DNA of 64,000 nucleotides. Source: Xanthomonas chitinilytica. GTDB lineage: Bacteria; Pseudomonadota; Gammaproteobacteria; Xanthomonadales; Xanthomonadaceae. Made by a program: the position numbers and the translations under genes. Below the pieces are notes generated by a model, which was not told where the DNA came from, did no database searches, and worked only from the letters and a program-made list of their open reading frames with translations. The stretch covers positions 51,369 through 115,368 of the forward strand of contig NZ_JAPCHY010000014.1 of the NCBI RefSeq assembly GCF_026107455.2, read 5' to 3'. Below are positions 39,407 to 50,679 of this stretch, piece by piece. Each line of letters opens with the position of its first letter. Position 1 is the first letter of the stretch.

Positions 39407-40849
39407 ATGCACGACACCCTCCTCCTGTTTGGCGCGACCGGCGATCTGGCCCAACGCTACCTGTTCCCGTCCCTGCTGCGGCTGCTCGGCGACGGCCTGC
39501 TCCCCGAGGATTTCCGCGTCCGTGCACTGGCGCTGTCGCCGCACGACACCGAGGCTTTCCGCGAGATCCTGCGCCCGCGCCTGCAGCAGGCGATCCCGCA
39601 GGCCAGCCAGGACGACATCCATTCGCTGCTGCAGCGCATCGACTACCGCTCGGTCGATCTGCGCAATCCCGAGTCGGTGGCCGAGGCGGTCAGGGACCTG
39701 GCGCACCGCCATTGCGTCAGCTACCTGGCGATCCCGCCGGGACTGTACATCTCCACCTGCGAAGGACTGGCGCTGGGCGGCGCGCTCGCCGCACCGAACC
39801 GGCTGATGCTGGAAAAACCGATCGGCTCGGATTCGCGCAGCGCCGAGGAAATCCTCAGGGCGATCGGCGCGCTGATCGACGAGGACCGGGTGTTCCGCCT
39901 GGACCACTACCTGGGCAAGGCCGCGGTGCAGAACCTGTTGGCGCTGCGCTTCGGCAACACGCTGCTGGAGGCGGTGTGGAACCGCAACCACATCGAGTCG
40001 GTGCACATCCTGGTGGCCGAAAGCGAGGGCGTGGACGGCCGCGACGCCTATTACTCGCGCTCCGGTGCGCTGCGCGACATGGTGCAGAGCCACATCCTGC
40101 AGTTGCTGTGCCTGGTGGCGATGGAGCCGCCGGCCTCGCTGGAGGCCGACCGCATCCGCGACGAGAAAGTGAAGGTGCTGCGCGCCCTGCGCCCGCTCGA
40201 CGCGCGCCATGCCGCACGCGACAGCGTGCGCGGCCGCTACACCGCCGGCACCATCGACGGCCAGCCGGCGCAGGCCTACCAGCCACCGGAAGGCAGCGAG
40301 GCCGAGACCTTCGTCGGTGTCACCGCGCACATCGACAACTGGCGCTGGTCGGGGGTGCCGTTCCACCTGTGCACCGGCAAGCGCCTGCCCGAGCGCACCA
40401 CCCGGGTGGTGGTCACGCTCAAGCCGGTCACCCACTGGCTGTTCGAACGCCCGGACCGCCGCCACGCCGCGCCCAATCGCCTGACCTTCCAGCTGCAGCC
40501 GCAGGAGAACATCGAACTGGGGCTGATGAGCTCGCTGGCCGGCCCGGAATGGGGCGCGCTGGAACTGCAGCCGCTGGAACTGGAGCTGTCGGTGCCCACC
40601 GGCCTGCATCGCCGCATCGCCTACGAGCGGCTGTTCCTGGACGCCTTCAACGGCAACCACGCGCTGTTCGTGCGCGATGACGAGGTGCGCGCCGCCTGGG
40701 CCTGGATCGACAGCATCAGCAGCGCATGGCAGCAAGCCGGACTGCCGCTGCAACCCTACCCCGCCGGGCAATGGGGTCCGGAAACGGCGCATGGCTTTCT
40801 GCCGGCCGATTTCGACCACGCCCCGGCGACGCCGCGGAGCGAGGCATGA
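39407..40849 (+). CDS. zwf: Glucose-6-phosphate 1-dehydrogenase
   Basis: 480 residues from the ATG at 39407; an in-frame ATG at 39380 adds 9 residues (MSPEPETRA) but sits inside a likely operator. NADP-binding FGATGDLAQRYLFPSL at the N-terminus, and the substrate-site motif RLDHYLGK (family R(I/L)DHYLGKE-like) are present. Oxidises glucose-6-phosphate to 6-phosphogluconolactone, the entry to the Entner-Doudoroff and pentose phosphate routes. Stop overlaps the glk start (ATGA). First gene of zwf-glk-pgl-edd-eda. Confidence 0.96.
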   Translation: MHDTLLLFGATGDLAQRYLFPSLLRLLGDGLLPEDFRVRALALSPHDTEAFREILRPRLQQAIPQASQDDIHSLLQRIDYRSVDLRNPESVAEAVRDLAHRHCVSYLAIPPGLYISTCEGLALGGALAAPNRLMLEKPIGSDSRSAEEILRAIGALIDEDRVFRLDHYLGKAAVQNLLALRFGNTLLEAVWNRNHIESVHILVAESEGVDGRDAYYSRSGALRDMVQSHILQLLCLVAMEPPASLEADRIRDEKVKVLRALRPLDARHAARDSVRGRYTAGTIDGQPAQAYQPPEGSEAETFVGVTAHIDNWRWSGVPFHLCTGKRLPERTTRVVVTLKPVTHWLFERPDRRHAAPNRLTFQLQPQENIELGLMSSLAGPEWGALELQPLELELSVPTGLHRRIAYERLFLDAFNGNHALFVRDDEVRAAWAWIDSISSAWQQAGLPLQPYPAGQWGPETAHGFLPADFDHAPATPRSEA

Positions 40850-41850
40850 GCGCGGCCCCGCAGCCGGTGCTGGTCGCCGACATCGGCGGCACCAACGCCC
40901 GCTTCGCGCTGGCCGACATCGCCGCGGCCACGCCGCTGGACCCGTCCAGCATCCGCGAGTTCGCCGTGGTCGATTTCCCGTCGCTGGGCGACGCGGCGCG
41001 GCACTACCTGGAACAGCTCGGCGCCAGCGCCCGCAGCGGCGTGTTCGCCGTGGCCGGGCGCGTGGACGGCGACGAGGCGCGCATCACCAACCATCCGTGG
41101 GTGATCTCGCGCTCGCGCACCGCCGCCATGCTCGGCTTCGACAGCCTGCACCTGATCAACGATTTCGCCGCCCAGGCCATGGCCATCGCCTTGCTGCAGC
41201 CCGCGGACGTGGTCCAGATCGGCGGCGCCGTCTGGCAGCCGGGCACGCCCGGGCAGCCGCGCAACTATGGCGTGATCGGCCCTGGCACCGGGTTGGGCGT
41301 GGGCGGGCTGATCGTCCGCCACGGCCGCTGCTACCCGCTGGAAACCGAAGGCGGCCACGCCAGTTTCCCGCCGGGCACGCCGGAGGAGATCCGCATCCTG
41401 GAGATCCTGTCGCAGCAGTTCGGGCGGGTTTCCAACGAACGCCTGATCTGCGGCCCGGGCCTGGTCAACATCCACCGCGCGCTCAGCGAGATCGCCGGCA
41501 CCGACCCAGGCCAGCTGCAGCCGGCCGACGTCACCGCCCGTGCCGCACAGGGCGATCCGGTCTCGATGCGGGCGATCGACGTGTTCCTGGCCGTGTTCGG
41601 TTCGATCGCCGGCGACCTGGTGCTGGTGCAGGGCGCCTGGGACGGCGTGTTCCTCACCGGCGGGCTGGTGCCGCGGATGCTCGATTCGCTGCAGCACTCC
41701 GGCTTCCGCCAGCGCTTCGAGAACAAGGGCCGGTTCTCGCCGATCATGGCGCGGGTGCCGTCGCTGGCGGTGACCCATCCCTGCCCCGGCCTGCTCGGCG
41801 CCGCCGCCTACGCCGCCGATGCCGCGCAAGACCAAGGAGCCAGCCGATGA
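40846..41850 (+). CDS. glk: Glucokinase
   Basis: 334 residues. Phosphorylates glucose with ATP. ADIGGTNARFAL (phosphate loop), INDFAAQA (catalytic Asp region) and GPGTGLGVGGL are all in place, as in the proteobacterial Glk family. Overlaps both neighbours by 4 bases (ATGA on each side), so zwf, glk and pgl are coupled. Confidence 0.96.
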   Translation: MSAAPQPVLVADIGGTNARFALADIAAATPLDPSSIREFAVVDFPSLGDAARHYLEQLGASARSGVFAVAGRVDGDEARITNHPWVISRSRTAAMLGFDSLHLINDFAAQAMAIALLQPADVVQIGGAVWQPGTPGQPRNYGVIGPGTGLGVGGLIVRHGRCYPLETEGGHASFPPGTPEEIRILEILSQQFGRVSNERLICGPGLVNIHRALSEIAGTDPGQLQPADVTARAAQGDPVSMRAIDVFLAVFGSIAGDLVLVQGAWDGVFLTGGLVPRMLDSLQHSGFRQRFENKGRFSPIMARVPSLAVTHPCPGLLGAAAYAADAAQDQGASR

Positions 41851-42566
41851 CCGCCGCCGCTTCCGACCGCATCATCCTGGTCCGCCATGCCGATGCGGAC
41901 GAGTGGATCGAGAACGTGGCGGCGGAGATGCGCCGGATCCTGGAACACGAGATCGGCCAGCGCGGCCGCGCGCGCATGCTGCTGTCCGGCGGCACCACGC
42001 CGGCGCCGGTGTACCAGGCGCTGGCCGAGCTGCCGCTGGAATGGGACCGGGTCGAGGTCGGGCTGGTGGACGAGCGCTGGCTGTCGCCGCAGGACCGCGA
42101 CAGCAACGCATGGCTGGTGCGCAACAGCTTCCTCAACCGCGCCGAGGGCGCGCATTTCGACCCGCTGGTGCGGGTCGGCAAGCCGCTGGCCGAATGCGTG
42201 CACAGCGCCAACCTGCAGGCCCAGCACAGCCAGCCGCCGTGCCTGGCGGTGCTGGGCATGGGCAACGACGGCCACACCGCCTCGCTGTTCCCCGGCTCGC
42301 GCGACCTGCCGCGGGCGCTGGCCAGCCCGCACCCCTATGCCGCGCTCGACGCCACCGGCTGCCCCGTCGCCAACGACTGGCCGCTGCGTATCACCCTGAC
42401 CCCGCACGGCCTGGCCCAGGCCGGCTCGCGCCTGCTGCTGCTGCGCGGCCAGCAGAAGCTCGACGTGCTGAACGCGGCACTGGAGGTCGGCACCGAGCTG
42501 ACCCACCCGATACTGGCCGCGGTCGCCGCGCCCGGCAGCCGCCTGCGCGTGCACTGGTGTGCTTGA
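41847..42566 (+). CDS. pgl: 6-phosphogluconolactonase
   Basis: 239 residues. Hydrolyses 6-phosphogluconolactone. MLLSGGTTPAPVYQAL, GLVDERWLSPQDRDSN and MGNDGHTASLFPGS are the family motifs. GGAG lies 7 bases before the ATG, which overlaps the glk stop. edd starts 124 bases later. Confidence 0.96.
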   Translation: MTAAASDRIILVRHADADEWIENVAAEMRRILEHEIGQRGRARMLLSGGTTPAPVYQALAELPLEWDRVEVGLVDERWLSPQDRDSNAWLVRNSFLNRAEGAHFDPLVRVGKPLAECVHSANLQAQHSQPPCLAVLGMGNDGHTASLFPGSRDLPRALASPHPYAALDATGCPVANDWPLRITLTPHGLAQAGSRLLLLRGQQKLDVLNAALEVGTELTHPILAAVAAPGSRLRVHWCA

Positions 42567-42576
42567 GCACCCGCAC

Positions 42577-42592
42577 GTCCCCGCGCGGGGAC
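42577..42592. promoter_or_regulatory. Perfect 16-bp palindrome between pgl and edd
   Basis: GTCCCCGCGCGGGGAC, 10 bases after the pgl stop, in a 124-base gap that contains a further stem (CCCGCA/TGCGGG, about 42615-42634). It may slow transcription or protect mRNA between the two parts of the operon. No T-run. Confidence 0.35.
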
Positions 42593-42690
42593 TCGGCCGC
42601 GGCCATCGCCGGCAAGAACCCGCATGCCGCCGTGCGGGATTCCATACCAAGGCGGGCATTTCCCCGCCCTCCACTCATAGCCGATAGCCA

Positions 42691-44604
<1,914 letters not shown>

Positions 44605-44669
44605 CCCTTGCCATCGCTTCCCGCAGCCCGGTCCAGCGCCGCGCCGCGGTCATCCACCGAAGGAGTTCC

Positions 44670-45329
44670 ATGAGCATCGCCCAGCACCAGAACCGCGCCG
44701 AACAGTTGCTGCACGCCGCCGGCATCCTGCCGGTACTCACCGTGCACACCCTCGAGCAGGCCCGCCGCGTTTCCGCCGCCCTGCTCGAAGGCGGGCTGCC
44801 GGCGATCGAGCTGACCCTGCGCACCCCGGTCGCGATCGAGGCGCTGGCGCTGCTCAAGCGCGAACTGCCGGACGTGGTGGTCGGCGCCGGAACGGTGCTG
44901 GATGTGCAGCAGATGCAGCAGGCGATCGATGCCGGCGCCGATTTCCTGGTTACGCCCGGCACCCCGGCGCACATGGCCGAGGCGCTGGCGCAGGCACCGC
45001 TGCCGGTAGTGCCCGGCGCCGCCACCCCGACCGAGCTGCTGGCGCTGATGCACCGCGGCTTCCGTGTCTGCAAGCTGTTCCCGGCCTCGGCCGTGGGCGG
45101 GCTGGCGATGCTCAAGGGGCTGGCCGGACCGCTGGCCGACCTCAAGCTGTGCCCCACCGGCGGCATCGGCGAGGCCACCGCCGCCGACTACCTGGCGCAG
45201 CCGAACGTGGTCTGCATCGGCGGTTCGTGGATGGTGCCCGGCGACTGGATCGACAACGGCCAGTGGGACAAGGTACGCGACAGCGCCGCCAACGCCGCCG
45301 CCATCGTGCGCCGGGTCCGCGCCGGCTGA
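44670..45329 (+). CDS. eda: KDPG/KHG aldolase
   Basis: 219 residues. Splits KDPG to pyruvate and glyceraldehyde-3-phosphate. The catalytic Glu is in PAIELTLRT, the Schiff-base Lys in RVCKLFPASA, and the phosphate-binding end CPTGGIGEATAADYL. A strong AAGGAG lies just before the ATG at 44670. Last gene of the Entner-Doudoroff cluster. Confidence 0.97.
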   Translation: MSIAQHQNRAEQLLHAAGILPVLTVHTLEQARRVSAALLEGGLPAIELTLRTPVAIEALALLKRELPDVVVGAGTVLDVQQMQQAIDAGADFLVTPGTPAHMAEALAQAPLPVVPGAATPTELLALMHRGFRVCKLFPASAVGGLAMLKGLAGPLADLKLCPTGGIGEATAADYLAQPNVVCIGGSWMVPGDWIDNGQWDKVRDSAANAAAIVRRVRAG

Positions 45330-45345
45330 GTCCATGCAGCAGCAC

Positions 45346-45415
45346 TGTAGGAGCGACGTCAGTCGCGACGGGGCCTTACCGATAGAACCCTGTCGCGACT
45401 GACGTCGCTCCTACA
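45346..45415. repeat. Intergenic palindromic repeat, family A (copy 7)
   Basis: Near-perfect inverted pair of about 23-base arms. Between the convergent ends of eda and the discoidin-type glycosidase. Confidence 0.9.
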
Positions 45416-45428
45416 GATGCCGGGGGAC

Positions 45429-48400
45429 TCATGGCCGCCGGGCGCGTTCGGCGCGGCGCAGCGCCGCCGGCAGTTCGATCTCCACCGTCGCCGGCAACTG
45501 CAGCAATCGCAATTCACCGCCCAACCACTGCGCCGGCTCGCCGTTGACCCTGGTCGCGCCGGGCACGCCTTCGTAGGGCCACGGCAGCACCAGGCCGCCG
45601 GCCGGCAGCGTCAGGCCCTCGCCCACGCTCAGCTTCAGCTGGCGGTCGCTGCGGCTGAGCGTGTAGCCCAGCGGGCCGTGCGTGGTGCGCAGCCGCTCGA
45701 TCGCGATGCCCTCGCCGGCCAGCCATGCACTGGGCACGCCCGCGGCCAGCACGATGCTGTCGTCCACCTCGCGCTCGTAGGCGAACATGTCCAGCGCCGA
45801 ACGCACGAAGTCCGAGGCCACCCAGGCATGCGGCAGGTCGCCGACGAAGAACGGCTGGCGCGGCGTGTGCGACACCACCTCGGCCCACTGGTTCCACGCC
45901 ACCGGCGCACGGTCGGCGAGGAAGAACCGCGCCGCCTCCCAGGCCCGTTCGCGCCAGCCCAGGCGCACGAACGCGCCGACGTTGCGCCATTCGTACGGGG
46001 TGTAGTCCTTCCACCCGCGCTGGCCGTCGCGGCGCGCGACGAACTGCGTCCAGTAGCGTTCGAAGGTGTTGTCCAGGTACGGCTGCGGCAACCGCCCCTG
46101 CTCGCCGCCCGGCGCCAGCGCGATGGTGGTCGAGGTGGGATCGAAGTCGCCCAGCTCCGCCGCGCCCGGCAGGTAGTCGATGCCGTGCTGGCGCACCGCC
46201 GCGCGCAGCGAATCCTGCAGGTCGGCGTGGAACTGGTCGCGCGAGGCGGTCATGCCGGCGAGCACCTCCTCCTTGCCCAGCGCGCTGGCGATCTCCACCG
46301 CATCCTTGTAGCCGCGCAGCGCCCAGAAGTTGTCCCAGTACGAGTGCATCGGCTTGGCCGAATAGCCCTCGTGGCTGATCGAGGCCGGCATCATCCCGTA
46401 GAAGGCCGGGTTGCGCATGAAGTTCTCTTCGCTGCGCTCGCTCTGGCGCAGCTGCTCCATGTAGCCGAACGCCGCCTGCACGTGCGGCCACATCCGCTCC
46501 AGGAACGCGCTGTCGCCGGTATGGCGCCAGTACTCGGCGATGTTGAAGATCAGCTCGCCGTGGCTGTCGTTCTCCGGCACCGGGTCGCTGCCGCGCGCAT
46601 CCACGCAGCACGGCACCATGCCGTTGTCGAACTGGTACGGCGCATACCAGTCCACGTACTGGCGCACCGCATCGGCGCGTCCCAGCCGCAGCAGCCCCTC
46701 GGAGATCATCGCGCCGTCGCGGATCCAGCTGCGCGCATAGGAGCGCGTGCCCGGCTGCAGGCTCGGCCCCACCCGCGAGATCAGCATGTGTGCCAGCGCC
46801 GTGCGCAGGCTGTCGGCCAGCGCCTGCCCTTCCTCGGGTACCCGCAGGCGCACGCGGTCGAGCTTGCCGCGCCACATCGACGCCACCTGCTGCTGCGCCT
46901 TCTCGGCGTCGAACGCCGCCGACATCTGCCACGCCCCGGTCTGCGGCAGCACCAGCGCCACCTCGCGGCTCTCGCCCGGGGCCAGCGTCCAGCGGTAGAG
47001 CATCGCGCCGGACGCCAGCCCGGTCGCGTCCCTGACCTCGCGCGTGGGCGGCGGCTGCGCATCGCCCAGGTGGGTGACCTCCAGCTTGCTGTCGAACGCG
47101 CTGGCGAACGCCGCGTCCGGCGCCTGCGCGGCGTGGATGCGCGGCCGGCCGTTGACCTCGACGCGGTTGCCGTCGAAGGACAGATTGTCGATGCGGCTGA
47201 CGCCGCCGACGGTATTGAGGAACTGGCTGGGCGGATTGACCTGGAACGGACGCACCGCCAGCGCCAGCGTGTAGTCGTGCGGCGCCGTGTCCGGGTTGTG
47301 CAGCCGGTAGCGCGCCACCAGTTGCGCCTGCTCCGGGCTGCCCTGCACGAAGCCGGTCACCTGCAGCCGCAACCGTTCGTGCCGCCACTCCACGGTCGGG
47401 ATCGGCAGGTAGCGGTCCTGCAGGCTCTGGCTCGTGGCCACGTCGGCCCAGCCCAGGGTCTTGCCGTCGACCACCACGAACGGCTCGACGCTGAAATCGC
47501 CCTTGCCCGGCTCGATCGCGCCATCCTCGCCGATCAGGCCCTGCTCGCGCCCGCCGTCCAGGCCCAGCAGCGTCCAGTACGGCTGTTCGCCGCTGAAGCC
47601 GCGCGGCAGCGCACCGCGCGGCAGCTCGCGCGCGATGGACTTGACGAAGTCGTTGGGCGTGGCGGCGAACTCCAGCGGCTTGAGGCTGATGTCCTTGATG
47701 CCGTAGCGCCAGTTCGGCCCATCCACCAGGTCGAAGCGCAGGTAGCGCGCCTCGGTCTCCGGCAGCGCCAGCCAGTCGCGGCCGCCGCCGCCGGCCACCA
47801 CCTCGCGCAGCTTGCGCCAGTCGCGTCCGTCGATGGAGGCCTTGACCACGTAGCGCGAAGCTTCCAGCCTCGGCATCCACTGGATCACCGCGCCGCCGAA
47901 TTCGCGCACCTTGCCCAGGTCCAGGCTGATGGTCTGCTGCTTGACCCCGCCGCTGATCCAGAAGGTGTCGGGACGGCCGTCGGCGATGCGCTGCTGCAAG
48001 GCGGTGGCGGTGTCGGCGATCACCGTGGCGGTCAGCGCCGAGCCGTCCACCGGCGGCAGCGGCTCCATCCTCAGCTTGTCGAAGCACACCGTGCCCTTGC
48101 CGCCGACCTTGCTGTAGATGGTGAACTCCACCGCGGCGCTGCGCCGCAGCTGCGGGTCCGGGTCCGGCCCCCAGGCCTTCTCCACGTGCCGCTTGCGCCA
48201 GGACACCGGCGTCCAGCCCTTCGGGAACGAATAGCCGGGCCGGTTGACCCACCACACGTTGTCGCCGCTGGCGTCGATCAGCTTGAACTGCAGGTCGTTG
48301 GCCGGCGAGTCGCCGCGCAGCTCGAAACCGAGCCGGTAGTTCTCCGGATAGGCGATGTCCAGCCTGCGGCGCAACCCGGCATAGCCGGAGACATTGTGGA

Positions 48401-48596
48401 AGTTGTAGTCCAGGCACAGCGCGCGGCCGCCGCCGCTGCCCGCCACCGGGCGCAGCGAACCGCTGACCTGGTTGGACACCACCAGCTGCCAGGCCGAGGG
48501 ATCGTTGAAATCGTCGAGCACGGTGGCCGACGCCATGGGCGCACCGCCCGACAGCAGCAAGCCGGCCAGCAACCACGCACCGATACCCGTTTTCAT
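45429..48596 (-). CDS. Exported discoidin-domain glycosidase of (alpha/alpha)6 type
   Basis: 1055 residues. Signal peptide (about 1-24), an N-terminal beta-sandwich carbohydrate-binding-like domain (about 25-170, VLDDFNDPSAWQLV...), an F5/8 type C (discoidin) domain (about 185-305, TFWISGGVKQQTISLDLGKVREFGG), a beta region, then a catalytic-type helical barrel with RSYARSWIRDGAMISEGLL, the R-x-W-x-R-D signature of six-hairpin glycosidases (GH15/GH63/rhamnosidase clans), and ENDSHGELIFNIAEYWRHT with acidic residues. I cannot assign a GH family. Last gene of the minus-strand glucan cluster, 318 bases after the permeases. Confidence 0.85.
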   Translation of the reverse strand: MKTGIGAWLLAGLLLSGGAPMASATVLDDFNDPSAWQLVVSNQVSGSLRPVAGSGGGRALCLDYNFHNVSGYAGLRRRLDIAYPENYRLGFELRGDSPANDLQFKLIDASGDNVWWVNRPGYSFPKGWTPVSWRKRHVEKAWGPDPDPQLRRSAAVEFTIYSKVGGKGTVCFDKLRMEPLPPVDGSALTATVIADTATALQQRIADGRPDTFWISGGVKQQTISLDLGKVREFGGAVIQWMPRLEASRYVVKASIDGRDWRKLREVVAGGGGRDWLALPETEARYLRFDLVDGPNWRYGIKDISLKPLEFAATPNDFVKSIARELPRGALPRGFSGEQPYWTLLGLDGGREQGLIGEDGAIEPGKGDFSVEPFVVVDGKTLGWADVATSQSLQDRYLPIPTVEWRHERLRLQVTGFVQGSPEQAQLVARYRLHNPDTAPHDYTLALAVRPFQVNPPSQFLNTVGGVSRIDNLSFDGNRVEVNGRPRIHAAQAPDAAFASAFDSKLEVTHLGDAQPPPTREVRDATGLASGAMLYRWTLAPGESREVALVLPQTGAWQMSAAFDAEKAQQQVASMWRGKLDRVRLRVPEEGQALADSLRTALAHMLISRVGPSLQPGTRSYARSWIRDGAMISEGLLRLGRADAVRQYVDWYAPYQFDNGMVPCCVDARGSDPVPENDSHGELIFNIAEYWRHTGDSAFLERMWPHVQAAFGYMEQLRQSERSEENFMRNPAFYGMMPASISHEGYSAKPMHSYWDNFWALRGYKDAVEIASALGKEEVLAGMTASRDQFHADLQDSLRAAVRQHGIDYLPGAAELGDFDPTSTTIALAPGGEQGRLPQPYLDNTFERYWTQFVARRDGQRGWKDYTPYEWRNVGAFVRLGWRERAWEAARFFLADRAPVAWNQWAEVVSHTPRQPFFVGDLPHAWVASDFVRSALDMFAYEREVDDSIVLAAGVPSAWLAGEGIAIERLRTTHGPLGYTLSRSDRQLKLSVGEGLTLPAGGLVLPWPYEGVPGATRVNGEPAQWLGGELRLLQLPATVEIELPAALRRAERARRP

Positions 48597-48914
48597 CGAC
48601 TGGACCTCATTCCAACTCCGCGATCATCGCCGGATTCTCGCAAAACGCGGCGTTGCCTGCGCCGGTGTGGCGCGCCATGCCAAGCGGCGGCAACCTTGGC
48701 GCGTGGCGACGCGTTCACCTCGGTGGCGCCTCGCTTCCCCGCGGCGCGGCCGGGCGTTCGCGGCAGCGCGAGGCAGTGGCTCGCAAGCTCCCACGTCCTC
48801 ATTATTCATGTTGCCATCCATGGCGCGACATCGCTGGCTCCGGAAACTCCTGCCCGGCCATCCGTGGCCGGGCGTTCGCCGGCGCGCGAGGCAGTGCCTC
48901 GCAAGCGCGCCGGC
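48597..48914. other. Intergenic region upstream of the discoidin-type glycosidase (318 bp)
   Basis: Contains a 41-bp imperfect direct repeat (48748-48788 and 48866-48906, both reading GGCCGGGCGTTCG...GAGGCAGTG.CTCGCAAGC), period 118 bp. No ORF of coding character and no operator like those at 53614 and 57826. A promoter for the glycosidase may lie here. Confidence 0.6.
48748..48906. repeat. Pair of 41-bp imperfect direct repeats
   Basis: Copies at 48748-48788 and 48866-48906, about 90 percent identical. Each contains a GC-rich CGCGAGGC core. The second ends 9 bases before the permease stop codon. Origin unknown. Confidence 0.55.
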
Positions 48915-49751
48915 TCACCCCTTCACGCTCCCCAGCAGCAGGCCCTGGATGTAGTAGCGCTGCAGCAGCAGGAACAGCAGCAGCACCGGCACCACCGTCA
49001 CCACCGCGCCGGCCATCATCATCTCCACGTCCATGATGTGTTCGCGCGACAGCGCGGCCAGCGCCACCGGCAGGGTGTAGTGCTCCTGGTCGGTCAGCAC
49101 GATCAGCGGCCACATGAAGTCGTTCCAGGCGGCCATGAAGGTGAAGATGGCCAGCGTCACCAGCACCGGCTTGAGCATCGGCAGCACGATCCAGAAGAAG
49201 ATCCGCAGCTCGCCGGCGCCGTCGATGCGCGCCGCCTCCAGCAGCTCGTCCGGGATCGAGCGCGCGTACTGGCGCACCAGGAAGATGCCGAACACGCCGG
49301 CCAGCGCCGGCACGATCACCCCGCCGAAGCTGTTGACCAGCCCCAGCTGCTTCATCAGCAGGAACAACGGCAGCATCGCCACCTGCGCCGGGATCACCAG
49401 CGCCGCCAGCAGCAGCTGGAACAGCCGCTCGCGCCCGGCGAAACGCAGCTTGGCGAAGGCGTAGCCGGCCATGGTGTTGAGCAGCAGCGAACCCGCGGTG
49501 ATCGACAGCGACACCAGCAGGCTGTTGAGGAAATTGCGGGCCATGCCGGTGCGCGCGAACAGTTCCTGGTAGTTCGCGGCGCTCAGCGCCGAGGGCAGCA
49601 GCGGCGGCGGGAAGCGCGAGGCCTCGCCGGCCGGCATGAACGATACCGACAGCATCCACAGCAGCGGCGCCAGGCTGACCGCGGCCAGCGCCAGCAGTGC
49701 GCCGTGCACCCACCAGCCATGCCAGCGCGACTGGCCGATCTCGCGGCTCAT
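48915..49751 (-). CDS. Sugar ABC permease, MalG/CUT1 type
   Basis: 278 residues, six helices. The EAA loop that contacts the ATPase is EAARIDGAGELRIFFWIVLP. N-terminus MSREIGQSRWHGW fits; an in-frame ATG six codons earlier (49769) is possible. Pairs with the MalF-type permease (46 bases upstream, with a small GCGCACA/TGTGCGC hairpin between). Confidence 0.92.
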   Translation of the reverse strand: MSREIGQSRWHGWWVHGALLALAAVSLAPLLWMLSVSFMPAGEASRFPPPLLPSALSAANYQELFARTGMARNFLNSLLVSLSITAGSLLLNTMAGYAFAKLRFAGRERLFQLLLAALVIPAQVAMLPLFLLMKQLGLVNSFGGVIVPALAGVFGIFLVRQYARSIPDELLEAARIDGAGELRIFFWIVLPMLKPVLVTLAIFTFMAAWNDFMWPLIVLTDQEHYTLPVALAALSREHIMDVEMMMAGAVVTVVPVLLLFLLLQRYYIQGLLLGSVKG

Positions 49752-49797
49752 GGAAAAGAGTCCGCGCACATGGCTGTGCGCTGCTTTTGCGTGGGAC

Positions 49798-50679
49798 TCA
49801 CAACAGTTCCTTCCTGCGCCCCAGGCGCAGCATCAGCGCGGTCACCGCCAGGATGATCAGGAACAACAGGAACGCCACCGCCGAGGCGCGCCCCAGGTTC
49901 CACCACTTGAAGCCTTCCTCGAACATGAAGTACAGCACGCTGACCGTGCTCTGCAGCGGGTCGCCGCGGGTCATCACGTAGGGCTCGGCGAACAGCTGGA
50001 AGTAGCCGGACACGGTGATCACCCCGACCACCAGCAGCACCGGCCCCAGCATCGGCAGGGTGATGTGCAGGAACTGCCGCCAGCGCGAGGCGCCGTCGAT
50101 GCGCGCAGCCTCGTACAGGTCGCGCGGGATCGCCTGCAGCCCGGCCAGCAGGATCACCATGTTGTAGCCGAAGTTCTTCCACACCGCGAACAGCATGATG
50201 GTCGGCATCGCCCAGCGCGGGTCGCCCAGCCAGTCGACCGGGGCGATGCCCACCTGCGCCAGCGCCCAGTTCACCAGGCCGTAGCTGGTGTGGAACAGGT
50301 AGCGCCAGATCACCGCCACCGCCACCAGCGTGGTCACCACCGGCGCGAACAGCGCGGTGCGGAACAACGCCTTGAAACGCGCCACCGGCGCGTTGAGCAG
50401 CAGCGCCGCCCCCAGCGACACCGCGATCGACAGCGGCACCCCGACCACCACGAAGTACGTGGTGTTCCACAACGACTTCCAGAACATCGGCGTGCGCAGC
50501 AGGTCCAGGTAGTTGCCCAGCCCGGTGAAGCGCAGGTGCTGCGGGTCGGCCAGCGCGTACAGGTCGAAGTCGGTCAGGCTCAGCGCCAGCGCCGCCAGCA
50601 CCGGCAGGCCGAAGAACACGCCGATGACGACCAGCGCCGGCCCGGCGAAGATCCAGCCGGCCAGTGCGCCCCGCTTCAC
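49798..50679 (-). CDS. Sugar ABC permease, MalF/UgpA (CUT1) type
   Basis: 293 residues, about six helices, with EAARIDGASRWRQFLHITLP as the EAA loop. The start codon is GTG, overlapping the binding-protein stop by 4 bases (GTGA). Together with the MalG-type protein and a separate ATPase it would form a CUT1 importer. The ligand is presumably a small glucooligosaccharide set by the binding protein. Confidence 0.93.
   Translation of the reverse strand: MKRGALAGWIFAGPALVVIGVFFGLPVLAALALSLTDFDLYALADPQHLRFTGLGNYLDLLRTPMFWKSLWNTTYFVVVGVPLSIAVSLGAALLLNAPVARFKALFRTALFAPVVTTLVAVAVIWRYLFHTSYGLVNWALAQVGIAPVDWLGDPRWAMPTIMLFAVWKNFGYNMVILLAGLQAIPRDLYEAARIDGASRWRQFLHITLPMLGPVLLVVGVITVSGYFQLFAEPYVMTRGDPLQSTVSVLYFMFEEGFKWWNLGRASAVAFLLFLIILAVTALMLRLGRRKELL

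Noticed and set aside
45417..49856. A 1479-codon open frame on the plus strand
   Set aside because: It runs opposite the discoidin glycosidase and permeases, which have clear motifs; the encoded protein is a low-complexity Arg/Pro/Ala/His-rich shadow.
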